Positions 13,325 to 25,039 of a DNA stretch of 64,000 nucleotides are shown here, one piece after another. Position numbers and translations under genes: made by a program. The notes under the pieces were generated by a model, which was given only the letters and a program-made list of their open reading frames with translations, made no database searches and was not told where the DNA came from. The stretch lies in the NCBI RefSeq assembly GCF_024166365.1, contig NC_064819.1:114806293-114870292 (forward strand), read 5' to 3'. Numbering within the stretch: the first letter of the stretch is position 1; every line of letters begins with the position of its first letter. This DNA comes from Elephas maximus indicus. Its lineage: Eukaryota > Chordata > Mammalia > Proboscidea > Elephantidae.

Positions 13325-13740
13325 CTGTTGTTAGGTGCGTTGGAGTAAATTTAGACTCATAGTGACCCCATGTGACATAGTAGAGCTTCACCATAGGGTT
13401 TTCTATGCTGTAATCTTTATGGAAGAGCCATGGTGGCACAATGGTTAAGCACCTGGCTGCTGACCGAAAGGTTGGCAATTGAACTCACCCAGAGGTGACT
13501 CGGAAGATAGGCCTGGCAATCTGCTTTTGTAAAGATTACAGCCTAGAAAATCCTATGGGGCAGTTCTACTCCGTCACATGGGGTCTCTATGAGTCGAAAA
13601 CTGACTTGACTGCACGTAACAACAACAGTAATCTTTATGAGAGCAGATCACCAGGTCTTTTTCCTGTGGAGCTGCTGAATGGGTTTGAACTGCCAACCTT
13701 GCAGTTAGCAGCTGAGTGTGTAATAGTTGTGCCACCAGGG
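13325..13740 (-). repeat. AfroSINE, reverse orientation, split by a second AfroSINE
   Basis: The 3' half lies at 13325-13421 and the 5' half at 13629-13740. They join across the inner SINE at 'taatctttatg', which is present on both sides. Confidence 0.8.
13422..13628 (+). mobile_element. AfroSINE nested inside an AfroSINE, with target-site duplication
   Basis: This is a full-length long-subtype copy from 'agccatggtggcacaatgg' to 'gtaacaacaaca'. The 11-bp 'taatctttatg' occurs at 13411-13421 and 13629-13639. It is in the opposite orientation to its host SINE. Confidence 0.85.
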
Positions 13741-13749
13741 CACCTTAAA

Positions 13750-15580
13750 TTGAAGTTAAACTGTGCTAAATTTTCAGTGGCTTCTTGGATTATATACGTT
13801 TCTTTTGTCATATTTAAAAGGGTTTTTTTTTTTTTTTTTGATGTCACCAAAATTTAACAACTTGTATTGAGTATTGAGACTTTCCCCCACTGGAGTTCAA
13901 TTGCGAGTATAGGGAAATACAGCCAGGCTACCAAAAAACCAAACATGTTGCCATCAAGTCAATTCCGACACAACAGCCATTAAAGCACCTTGCTGGAGAA
14001 GCAGTTATGTGATACCTGTATAAACAAAACCTGGTCACCTTCTTCCCTAGAGCTACAGCAGGATATAGAATTGTCTACACGGTAAATATGAGGATCCCTT
14101 GATTCAATAAAACCGATGTGTCAGCTTGACTGAGGTAGTATGATTGGTGGCATCTTCATTCTTGCTTGTGAGGAATATACAGGGTAAAGGGGTGAAAGTG
14201 CCAGGGAGGCTCCATGTGGGACTTCTATCTGTGCTGGCTGATGTCTATACTTATCTCCCATACCCCCCCAAAATAAATAAATAAATACGAAATATGATCT
14301 TTCCCCTGAAAAAGACGTACTTCCTGCTGTGTATTGTCAACCTCTCCAATCTCTACTATTATAAAGAGAAGTTTTTCAGTGTATTGGCAGATGGAACATG
14401 GTGGCCTTAGAGTGAAACAGTGCTTCACTGTATTTTATTTAATAAAAGAGTCCATCAATTGTAAGATATGTGATATTTTATAAGCCACTAAAAAAGAAAA
14501 GAAAATATTGTGGAATGCCTTTATTGCCAGTAATATCCTGATTGAGAGAAGTTAAATTGTGGAAAAAAAGCGTGTCCAATTATCAAATACAGTAAAGCCA
14601 ACCTACTTTGGGGTGCAAATGTTTATGGTGTTCATACACAGTGGTATTTATATTTAGCAACTCCTGACCTTTCTTATAAACAAATCAGCCTAAGGGAATA
14701 CTCACTAATGAGCTGAAGCTCCATATCCCATTGCCCCTCTTTTGTCTGCTCCAGAAATTTAACTGAAGCCTGTTGCTCCAAATCTTTCTCAAGGAAACAT
14801 CCTTTTGTTTCTAGTTGAAAATGGAAAGAACCTTAGAAAACATATTAAATCTACTTCCTGCTTTAAGACTAACAATGAGCACCAACTGTGTGTTCTGCCA
14901 TCCATCTCTCCTGTAAAACCACCAATAGGGATAGTTAACTATGGAAAAGTTTCTTGTTTAAAACTTGGATTTAAGTACAACTATAGAAAATTGCATAACT
15001 GCCCGTACAATCACTATGATTAATGTGATATTATAAAAATAAGAAGTCTTAACAAGTGCCTGGATATGTTCTGTTTTTAGGTTTTGCACATAATTCCTTC
15101 GTGGATCCTGTTTTTTACCATTTCAATATTTCGTGCACCTTGAGAAATGTTTTACTACTGAAGTAATAAACATTAAGTGGCTACTACATGTTTTTATTGT
15201 TAGAATTTTCAAATATATGTCAAAGTTGAAACAGTTTTCTAGTGACCACGCATGTACCCACCACATAGATTCTGCCATTAACATTTTACTGTTTGATTTA
15301 TCACACTATCTACACAGCTGTAAATCATTCTATCCAACCATTAATCCAATTTATTTTTTGAAGTATTTGAAATTATCAGCATATCTTCGTTTCCCCCTAA
15401 GATTTCAGAATGTGTGTAACTAAATAGAGTTTCATATTTGTTTACAGGTACGTTATGTAAAATTTACATGCAATGAAATGCGTAAGTCTTAAGTGTGCAT
15501 TACTTTTGAAAAATGTACACACCTGCGTAACACAAAATCTTGTCAATGCATGAAAAATGACGTTATTAGTCATGGTTACA
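13750..15580. other. Intergenic, no gene recognised
   Basis: It holds a T-run at about 13823-13838, a tiny SINE-tail scrap near 13950 and probable old L1-type text around 15180-15560. Open frames here are short and without motifs. Confidence 0.4.
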
Positions 15581-17480
15581 ATATATCCAGCCTAGGTCTG
15601 CACAACGTACGCTATGTGTCCTCAGCAAAATAAGAAGTCAAGCAAAAAGGATACAGGAAAAAAATTAAAAGAAGGAAAAAGAAATCAGCACGAGAATAAA
15701 AACAAACAGCAACAACAAAAACGAGTGTCCTACAGATAGGTCCAAATGTCTGTTACTCTTTTTTGGCAATTGTAGGGTAATTTGGGATAATGCCGGAAGT
15801 AGGCTGGAATGCAGAGACAAGAAATAACGAGTACACTAGTAGCTGGCAGCCTCTAGCCCTTAGTAACTAAAAAGGAGTCTACAGAGCAGGAAGAAAAGTT
15901 ATTGAAATAGAGTGGCCTCTCTGGAGACAGAAGATGAGAGAAGGGGAATATGGACTGCTACATAAAAGGCTTTGTGAATTGATATTTTTTATGACTCCAG
16001 TGTAAGCACTGAGAACTAAATAAAGTTAGGCCTAGCCTTGTCTGATCCCTGCAGACATAACTAACCAAGGCAACAGATATATTGATTGGGAAAAAAGTCA
16101 ATAACCAGAGGAGCTCAGCATTATGAGAGAAAGCTACAGGTGGAACAACATATATCAAAGGAAGCACACCCACACCACCCATTGCCATCAAGTCTATTCC
16201 TACTCATAGCAACCCTATAGGACAGTAGAACCACCCCATATGGTTTCCAAGGAGCACCCAGGGGATTCAAACTACCAACCTTTTGGTTAGCAGCCATAGC
16301 TCTTAACCACTAACTCACCGGGGTTTTCTCCAAAGGAAGCAGAACTATTAAAAAAGCCAATAGAAATTTAAAATAAACACAGCAAATATTTTTAGAGGAA
16401 CAAACATAATGAAAATGTGAATGAAGATGAAGCAGTTGGAAAACACAAAAAGTTGAAGAAATTGTAAACGAAAAAGTTGAATAACAAAAGGATGGAATGC
16501 AGAGTAAAACATATAAAAAAAACATATAAAAGCAGCTAAAAATGAATTAAAATGTGGAAAAATTGTTGGGAGAATTCTGACAGAATGCATTAGAAAGGGA
16601 CCAAGAGTTAGAGCAAATGACAGCAGTCAGTACACATGGAAAACGAAAAGAAACTGTCAGAATTCATTTCAGAAAGTTTATAGAATGAGAGAAAGTATAA
16701 ATAAATGAGTAAATATCTGAGAAAGTGATAATATACTGTAATGAAAGAAATAAGATCTAAGATTGAAGAAGTTCATAACATACTAAGATAGCCAAAATTT
16801 GAAACACACACCAAAAAACAGTGTAGTTTTTAAACAGCTGCATTTTTTAAAAGCAGTATAAGCAGCATTAAACTGAAGAAAAAAATTAAAAGTTTCCAGA
16901 AAGAAAAAGCAGATCACATGCAAAGGAATAGATTCATATACATGTCACAGCTGTTAGAGCTTTTATTGCTGTAGATGGTAACACGTTTTACAATATTTTC
17001 TTATTATTGCCTATGTATTGGAACACTGTTTATTTTGAGAGACTGGCATTTCATCTGGCTTCCTTGATGAACTGTCTAATGAATTTAAATAGAAAACTCA
17101 ATAGAAGAAATACAGAACTTTAGGTAATCATTTCATTTTTTTTCCTGGAAATAATAAAATTTTTTTCTCTTTCTTTTCAACCTTTATGTGTCCCACCTTT
17201 CTTTATTAAACTATTTTGAGACTTCAAGCAATATTTGAAACACTTGCAGTAATATCTGGCATATTTTAGCATTTTTCTCATAAATAATATTTTTAAAAGG
17301 TTTTAATATCAGTTTGTCAAATTTCTTTTTCAAGTTTAATAATCCTCAATTTTTAATATAAAATATTGAGAGATTAGCTAACGTGGATTTCAATGGCTGT
17401 TATAAAGAATAATCTGAAACTTTATTGAAACTTTATTAAAGAACTTTAAGAGGAAATCTGGAAAAATGGGTCAGTATTTT
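15580..17480. repeat. Duplicated block, copy B
   Basis: It aligns with 25440-27110 along its length. Paired landmarks are 'cctcagcaaaataag' (about 15619 and 25490), 'caatggcaacagatata'-type text (about 16070 and 25925), 'gagcttttattgctgt' (about 16957 and 26600) and 'gaactgtctaatgagttta'-type text (about 17067 and 26721). There is no coding content. An AfroSINE at 16167-16330 is private to this copy. Confidence 0.65.
16167..16330 (-). mobile_element. AfroSINE private to duplicated copy B
   Basis: It is flanked by the 11-bp direct repeat 'caaaggaagca' at 16156-16166 and 16331-16341. The sister block has the empty site near 26007-26020. It was inserted after the duplication. Confidence 0.85.
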
Positions 17481-17549
17481 TTCTTTTTTTTTATACCATG
17501 TTTGTAGGTGGAATCACTTGGAAATAAAAGAAGTAATGAATTAAACAAA

Positions 17550-17960
17550 TTTACCTCAGTCTTAATGCAATATGAATCAAAATCCAGTAGATTTTTCTGG
17601 AGAGTTGGGGGATGAATTTAAGAAACAGATTATAATTTTTATATGGAAATTAAAACTCCATTGAAGGGAATTTTCTGAAAAGAAAATTAAAGAAGAGCAA
17701 CTCACCCTATGCAACATTAAGACAAATACTAACTTTTAATAATGCAATTATTGAGGTAAATTCATGGGACAAAGGACATACACCACTGGGACACACAAGA
17801 AAAAAAAAACCCAGAAACAAACATATGTATATTTAGACACTTGGTTTATGATAAAATTGACATAAAAAATCAATGGGTAATTAAAGAGTTTTTTGGTACT
17901 TGATATTGGATAAAGTGGCTTCTTGCCAGGGCAAAGTATACCTCTTTATTTTACTTAAAC
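17550..17960 (+). repeat. Old LINE-1 ORF2 fragment
   Basis: It resembles the late L1 ORF2 region ('caaaatccagtagatttttc', 'atttttatatggaaatt', 'cacttggtttatgataaaat'). The first part is also present at about 27715-27810, so it belongs to the duplicated unit. Frames are broken. Confidence 0.55.
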
Positions 17961-19215
17961 ATTTTTTTTTTTAAGATTAAAATGTAGAATACATTTTGTT
18001 GGCAAAATTTTCATGATCAGTTGAGGCTGGAATGCAGGAATTTCTGTGAGTCCACTACTCGTTAAGGATTTTATTGAAGAAAGATTAAATAACTCCTTAC
18101 AAGTGGATGGCACCTACTAAGGGACATGAAAACAAGAAAGATAAATATACACACATGCACATGTGCAAATACTGAAACATATAACATAGAGTTGTAGCAA
18201 TTTGGTGTGCATATTAAGCAGTTATGATTATACATTTTTTGTTGCATCATTCATTATGGAAAAGACTACCTTGGCGTCAGTTATAAGGAAGAAATCCTTT
18301 GTTATTTTTCTAGGGTGTACTGCCACTTTGGGGACTCTCCTCTCCAAAACACTGCCCGTATTTTAATATGTAAATTTCATGGCTTTGTTTCCTACATCAG
18401 CATCTTTTCATAACTTCTTGTCATTTCTCCCTCTAGTGGCACACTATTTCATTGCCTTGGAATTTTGGACGTAGATGTTAAAAGATCTCTTTTTCTTTCT
18501 AACTGTGTGACCATGAAGAAGTCACCTAAAATTTTTTATTCTGTTTCTTCATATGTAAATAAGGGATAATAAATCTCACTTTAGAGGGCCGTTGTAAAGG
18601 TGAAGTGATACAGTATCAACAGCATAATATATGCTAAACATTTTACAAAATCCTAAATACCTGACGGTAGCAACTATTTGAAACAGTGATTTTCATGATC
18701 CCTGACCCCAGGCCGAAAAAGTAAATGTAGTTGAGATTTCAGAATTCAGAAACTATTTACACGTCTTCAGAGATTACCAGGCTTCATTTAAAGTACATGC
18801 ATTTGTGAAAAATTCTCTGCTAAATAATATCCCCAAGTTTTTCATAATTTGATTAATTTTATCTGCTTAATCTCCCGATATTTGCAGTGTTTTACTGACT
18901 AATATAGACTTTTAACATATCAGATGCTTTTAAATAAATGGCTTATGACTTTTTTTTATATAGAATTTTTTTGGATTTAACAGGATTTCTAAATGCTGTG
19001 TGTGTATATCCTGCCATCTTGTGGTTATGTCTTGGAATTCCCTTTCTGGTAGATTTTGCGTTTAATTTCCCGTGTTTAATTGGGAGGCTACTTTTGAAAT
19101 CTGCAATTTGAGTTCAGGGAAGACTGAACAAAATTCTCTGTGCCACTTTCACAAGAGGCCGTTGGCTTCACAAAAGTAAAATGTTTGTGCTCCTGGTAAC
19201 TGGAGTAAGAAAGTT
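17961..19215. other. Intergenic with a MIR-like piece
   Basis: Text near 18490-18660 fits a MIR core ('aactgtgtgaccatgaagaa', 'ttcttcatatgtaaataagg'). Nothing else is recognised. Confidence 0.45.
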
Positions 19216-21728
19216 GGAAACAAAGAAGAAGGGTCTGTAGTTGGGAGATATGGCCAGGGTGATAGAAACGATGGAGATCATATGAGAGAATTTTGCAAGA
19301 CCAACGACTAAGTTATGGCAAATAACTTTTTTCAGCAACATAGGTGGTGACTACAAATGTGGACCTTGCCAGATGGAATACACAGGAATCAAATCAACTA
19401 CATCTGTGGAGAGAGAATGGGGAAGCTCAATATCATGAGTCAGAACAAGGCCAGGGGCTGACTGCAGAACAGACTATCAATTGCTCATGTGCAAGTTCAA
19501 GTTGAAGCTGAAGAAAATGAAAACAAGCCTACAAAAGCCAAAATGTGACACTGAGTATATCCCACCTGAATTTGGAGACCATCTCAAGAATTGGCACATT
19601 GAACACTAACAACCTTAGACCAGGTATCAAGGAGATCATACATGAAGAAAGCAAAGGGTCATTAAAAAGACAGGAAAGGAAGAACAGATAAAGATGGATG
19701 TCAGAAGAGACTCTGAAATTTGCTCTTGAACGTAGAATAGCTAAAGCAAATGGAAGAAATAATGTAGTAAAAGAGCTGAAGAGAGGATTTCAAAGGGCGG
19801 GTAGAAAAGACAAAGTATTATAGTGAAATATGTAAAGACCTGGAGTTAGAAAACCAAAAGGGAAGAACATGCTCAGCATTTTTCAAGCCTGAAAGAACTG
19901 AAGAAAAAATTCAAGCTTTGAGTTGTAATTTTGAAGGATTCTATGGGCAAAATATTGAATGACAGAGAAAGCATCAAAAGAAGATGGAAAGAATACCAGA
20001 GCCACTGTACCAAATTGAATGACACAGAAAGCATCAAAAGAAGATGGAAAGAATACCAGAGCCACTGTACCAAAAAGAATTGGTCAGTGTTCAGTCATTT
20101 CAGGAGGTAGTATATGATCAAGAACCAGTGGTATTGAAGGAAAAAGTCCAAGCTGCGCTAAAGGCATTGGCAAAATACAAGGCTCCAGGAATGGATAGAA
20201 TACCTATTGAGATGTTTCAAAAAACAGATGCTGTATAGTAAGTGCTCATTTGTCTATGCCAAGAAATTTGGAAGACAGCTACTTGGCCAGCTGACTACAA
20301 GGATCCATATTTGCGCCCATTCCAAAGAAAGGTGATCCAACAGGATGTGAAAATTATCAAATAATATTATTAATATCACATGCAAGTAAAATTTTGCTGA
20401 AGATAATTCAAAAGTGGTTACAACAGTACATTGACAGATAACTGCCAGAAATTCAAGCCAGAATCAAGAGGATTGTGACTGAAAGCAGAAAATACCAGAA
20501 AGATGTTTACCTGTGTTTTACCAAGTATGCAAAGGCATTCAACTGTGTGGATTATAACAAATTATGGATAACATTGTGGAGAATGGGAATTCCATAACTC
20601 GTAATTGTGCGTATGAAGAACCTGTACATAGACCAAGAGGCAGTTGTTCAAACAGAACAAGGGGATACTATGTGGTTTAAAATCAGGCTTGTATCCTTTT
20701 ACCATAATTATTCAGTCTCTATGCTAGGAAACCCTGGTGGTGTAGTCATTAAGTGGTACGGCTGCTAACCAAAGGGTCAGCAGTTCGAATCCTCTAGGCA
20801 CTCCTTGGAAACTCTACGGGGCAGTTCTACTCTGTCCTATAGGGTTGCTATGAGTCGGAATTGACTCAACCGCACTGGGTTTGGTTTGGTTTGTTTTATG
20901 CTTGACTACATAAAGAAGAATGTGAAATCAGGATTGGTGGAGGACTCATTAACAATCTGATATATTCATATGATACAACATTGCTTAATGAAGAGGACTT
21001 GAAGCACTTACTGTTGAAGATCAAAGACTGTAGCCTTCAGTACGGACTACACCTCAATATAAAGAAAATAAAAATCTTCACAACTTAACCAGTAAGCAAT
21101 GTCATGGTAAAGAGAGAGAATATTGAAGCTGTCAGGGATTTCATTCTACTTGGTTCCACAATCAATGCCCATGGAAACAGCAGTCAAGAAATCAAACTGT
21201 GTATCTGCATTGGGCAAATTTGTTGCAAAAGGCCTCTTTTAAAGTATTAAAAAGCAAAGATGTTACTTTAAGGACTAAGGTGCCCCTGACCCAAGCCATG
21301 TTATTTTCAATCACCTCATATGCATGGGAAAGCTGGAAAATGAATAAGGAAGACCAAAGAAGAATTGACGTCTTTGAATTATGAATATTGAATATACCAT
21401 GAACTGTCAAAAGAATGAACAAGTCTGCCTTGGAGGAAGTACAGCCAGAGTGCTTCTTGAAAGTGAGGATGGTGAGACTTCATCTAACATACTTTGGCCA
21501 TGTTATCAGAAGGGACCAATCCCTGGAGAAGGACATCGTGGTTGGTAAGGTAGAGGGTAAGTGAAAAAGAGGAAGACCCTTGACGAGATGGGTTGACACA
21601 GTGGCTGCAACAATGGGCTCAAATATAGCAAGATTGAGAGGGTGGTGAAGGACTAGGCAGTGTTTCATTCCATTGTATATAGGGTGGCTATGAGTTGAAA
21701 TTGACTCGACAGCATCTAACAACAACAG
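19216..21728 (+). mobile_element. RTE-type LINE, 5' truncated and decayed
   Basis: It runs from the end of the endonuclease region ('gatagaaacgatggagatca') through the linker and reverse transcriptase regions to the terminal 'gcatctaacaacaacagg'. Many stops and frameshifts are present compared with the copy at 48740-51999. It carries a 60-bp tandem duplication (about 19956-20075) and is interrupted by an AfroSINE at 20727-20895. It cannot encode working protein. Confidence 0.85.
20727..20895 (+). mobile_element. AfroSINE inside the RTE
   Basis: Near-consensus copy: head 'ccctggtggtgtagtcatta', B-box 'cagcagttcgaatcc' and tail 'tatgagtcggaattgactca' followed by 'ggtttggtttggtttg'. It splits the RTE text between 'tctctatgcta' and 'atgcttgactacataaagaa'. 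Confidence 0.9.
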
Positions 21729-22135
21729 GCTGATCCAACTGTAGAGGAGGTATCACGTCCCTACTATTGTGCAATAATTCTGGGTATATGGTCCCAGACC
21801 TGCACCAGGACCACTGTTTCCTTAGCAGTGAGGGAAAAATAGTGCCCTTCCAGGCTGTGGAAAACATGGCCATGACCATAATCCCCAACACCTCAGGCCT
21901 TGAGCTCATCTTGAAAATTCACAGTGGCCCCTGATGTGTCCAAGTGTGGACAACTTGAAGCATTCTCTTATATATGCCCCATATTAATCTGTATAAAACA
22001 GTGCTTTTATTTTAGTGCTCTTATAATTGAGAATCAAGGGTGTGTTATGTTTGCCCCTGGTATCAAAACCAAGTAATTCATTTTGGCTTTCTTTCAGGTT
22101 CCTTATATCTGGATCCGTCTATTTTACCCACCTAC
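21729..22135. other. Intergenic, nothing recognised
   Basis: No supportable frame or named repeat. Confidence 0.4.
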
Positions 22136-22147
22136 TCTCCACTAAGA

Positions 22148-22305
22148 GGAAACCCTCGTGGCGTAGTGGTTAAGTGCCATGGCTGCCAACCAAAGGGTGA
22201 GCAGTTCAAATCTGCCAGGCACTCCTTGGAAACTATGGGGCAGTTCTACTCTGTCCTGTAGGGTCGCTATGAGTCAGAATCGACTCGACGGCACTGGGTT
22301 TTGGG
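22148..22305 (+). mobile_element. AfroSINE with near-perfect target-site duplication
   Basis: Head 'gaaaccctcgtggcgtagtg' and tail 'cgactcgacggcactgggtt'. The flanks are 'tctccactaaga' (22136-22147) and 'tctccgctaaga' (22306-22317), with one mismatch. It is one of the least diverged copies in the window. Confidence 0.9.
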
Positions 22306-22319
22306 TCTCCGCTAAGAAT

Positions 22320-23330
22320 TGTACATCCTAATCACGTTTTTCTCTTTAATGCCACTCATTATACTACCTTTGTCCACAAGTTTTCTGGGTCTTCATTAAT
22401 ATATGTACATACAGACACAAGTCTTCCAGACCTTAGTTAATACATGTACACACATGCACAGTCTTCACACTACCTCTGTGAACCTGGCACATACCGTGAA
22501 ATTCTTCAAACTGTGAGTCAGTGTGCTACTGCATTAGAATGCTCTCCATTGACTGTGGTCATGGGGGTTGTGAGTGGGTGGAAAGGATTCTTTAAATTGC
22601 TGCATATTTATCTCATATTTTTCTTGGAGATGTTTGACACATTAAGTATAGTTGGGGTCACACATGCAATTCTCATCCTTGAAACAAACTTGGATTCTAC
22701 TCACTCTTCCTTATAAGAAATGTGACAAATGATGGAAACATGGGGAACTTATTTTCTTTTATGCTTTTAAAAAGAAAGTGTACATTTTTAATAAAAAAAA
22801 AATCACTAAAACAAAATACAGCAACAAAATATCTCTTTTGATTCTGTTGTAACTATATTTTTTCTCTGTGCTTCTTTAATGTACAAGTTCAAAACTGTTT
22901 ATTTCCTGATTGGAAACTGGCAAGAAATTGGGCTTCTAAGCACTGAAATGCAATGTTCTACCTAAGAATGTAATACAGGCACTTCAAAACACTCAAGGCT
23001 TTTCTTCCTCTTCCATTAAAACTATGAGTTGTGTACAAGAATTTGCACTCAATTTTTTAAGTTTTAGAATTTGGAAAATGAAATCAAAGGAACAGACACT
23101 TTATATAACATGTAATGTTATAACTATAAATCTGAGAATCTTCAAAGTGAAAAGTGGGAGAGCAATATTAGATCATATGATTTATATACCATTACGTAAT
23201 TTTGACACTTTTTTTTTTATATCTGTATCTCTCCTCATCAGGATATACAGATCTTTATCATTCTCTAACATTTGGTTAATATTCCATATTGTGGACCATT
23301 CATCATTTAGTTAACCGTTTTTCTGCTTAG
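22320..23330. other. Intergenic with an old L1 3' end
   Basis: Around 23215-23335 the text resembles an old L1 3' UTR in reverse ('taatattccatattgtggac', 'catcatttagttaacc'). The rest is not recognised. Confidence 0.4.
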
Positions 23331-24325
23331 GGACATTTCTAGTACTCACTCCATGAACACTGAACCATTCAATATGCTCTAATCCTCTCATGCGTTTTAA
23401 ACTAGTAGGCCTGTACTCATGCTAATCCGTTATCAATAATCACACCTCTTGCACCCTTGCATCTAAGATTTACTTGCAAAATCTTCCTCATTCTGCTCAT
23501 GAGGCTTTCACTGCTTCTCCAAACAGAAGGAATTGTATGCTTTTCTGGCACTAATATCTCATTAGTGTGCCATTGAAAACGTTTATTTATAATGGTAAGT
23601 TATATTGTTTTGTGTCTTTTATAATTTGTTTTAAACAGAGGAGACCATCTCCTCTCTCTATACCTTACATCTTATATGTAGTCAGGCCTGAATAAATGTT
23701 TTGTTAAATTAATAACCCACAAGGATTTTTTTTTATTGCTGCTTCACATATGTGTAGAAACGACAGTGAATAAATGTAACATTTAAATCACCAACAACTA
23801 TGTAATATTTCCTTATAATTAATGAGACAGGAGTCTTTTTTTGCTTTATGGGTTGCTTTAATGATTGATATGGAGTATCAGTAAAATGAAAAAAAGTAAG
23901 AGTTATTGGCAGGGAAGACAGGCTTCAAGGAGATAAGGACATGGGGGAAGCAGAGAGGGAGTTAAACGTGATACAGTGCCACTCTAGCACAGGTTATAGT
24001 TAAGGGACCAAGTTATTCCATCAGTTGAATTAAGTCAACCTAAGAATTCTAAATCACATGACTTGAATATGATATCGGTGGATTATTTAATCTCAGTCTT
24101 TTACAGACAACTAGATTTGCAGAATAGTTCAACTGCCTTGTGGCTGCATTCAAAATCTTCTCTTGCTCCATATAGTTACTGACTTAATCAGCATATGGGC
24201 AAGGATTAGCTGAAAGGAAAGAGTAGTTGGGATTACAAAACATTGTCTCCAAACATCAAGTCACTGAGGAAAGACCATCTTCTTAAAGATAGAAACATAA
24301 ATCTTACTAGCAGTAGCTCATTAAG
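23330..24325 (-). repeat. Duplicated CRISP1 3' flank, copy B
   Basis: It aligns with 34440-35590, for example 'agtaggcctg' against 'agtaggcctt', 'aataaatgttttgttaaatt' in both, and 'ccatcagtt.aatta.gtcaa' in both. It includes the last-exon relic at 24083-24209. About 200 bp present at 35180-35400 is absent here. Confidence 0.75.
24083..24209 (-). pseudogene. CRISP1 last-exon relic, copy B
   Basis: It has the same acceptor ('cctttcag') and the same opening as the working exon (TNPC) at 35416-35543, then an in-frame TAA at 24184-24186 eight codons in. A one-base loss follows near the terminal cysteines. SHKAVELFCKSS is still recognisable against [12 protein letters not shown]. No other CRISP exon is in place nearby, so it is a dead fragment. 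Confidence 0.85.
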
Positions 24326-24334
24326 ACTGAGTGT

Positions 24335-24685
24335 TGTTATTAGATGCCACCCGGTCGATTCTGACTCATAGTGACCCTGTGTACAGCAGAACCAAACACT
24401 GCCTGATCCTGTGCCATCCTCACAATCATTGTTATGCTTGAGCGCATTGTTGCAGCTGCTGTGTCAACCCATCTCATTGAGGGTTTTTCTCTTTTACACT
24501 GACCCTCTACTTTACAAGCATGATGTCCTTCTCCAGGGACTGATCCCTCCTGACAACATGTCCAAAGTATGTGAGACGTATTCTTGCCATCCTTGCTTCA
24601 AAGGAGCAGTCTGTCTGCATTTCTTTCAAGACAGATTTGTTTGTTCTTTTGGCAGTCCATGGTATTGTTTAATATTTGTTTTTAG
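24335..24685 (-). repeat. RTE 3' end fragment, reverse orientation
   Basis: Complement of the RTE terminus ('gttgttattagatgcc') through 'ttggcagtccatggtat'. It matches the end of the 48740-51999 element. About 350 bp, 5' truncated. Confidence 0.85.
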
Positions 24686-25039
24686 AATATGGACTGTTTT
24701 TGTTTACTGACTGTAAAGGACACCAGATAAAAATATTGCCAAAGTTAAATGGCTAAATCATGCAAATAAAAATGTATACTTATGTAGGACTTATACACAC
24801 TTAATTACTACCAATTTCTGATATTAATTTTTAGTTATTGTAAGTGGAGAATTGGACATTACGTGATGAGAGGAATAAGATGGGAACTTTAATTTCATTA
24901 AAATGAGGTGATTAGGAATCCTTATAAAACAAATGAGAGGAATCATCTTTAGCACAAAGTACACCTAGGAGAGGATTAATGTGTTGCTGAGATTCCATGG
25001 TGTTTCATAATCACTGAAGGGGACAAATTATACTTGTGT

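Noticed and set aside
18930..19120. Possible homology of this region with 53560-53740 ('gtatatcctgccatcttgtgg' versus 'atatgctgccatcatgtggt')
   Set aside because: The match is only about 25 bases and does not extend. It is too weak to call a duplication.
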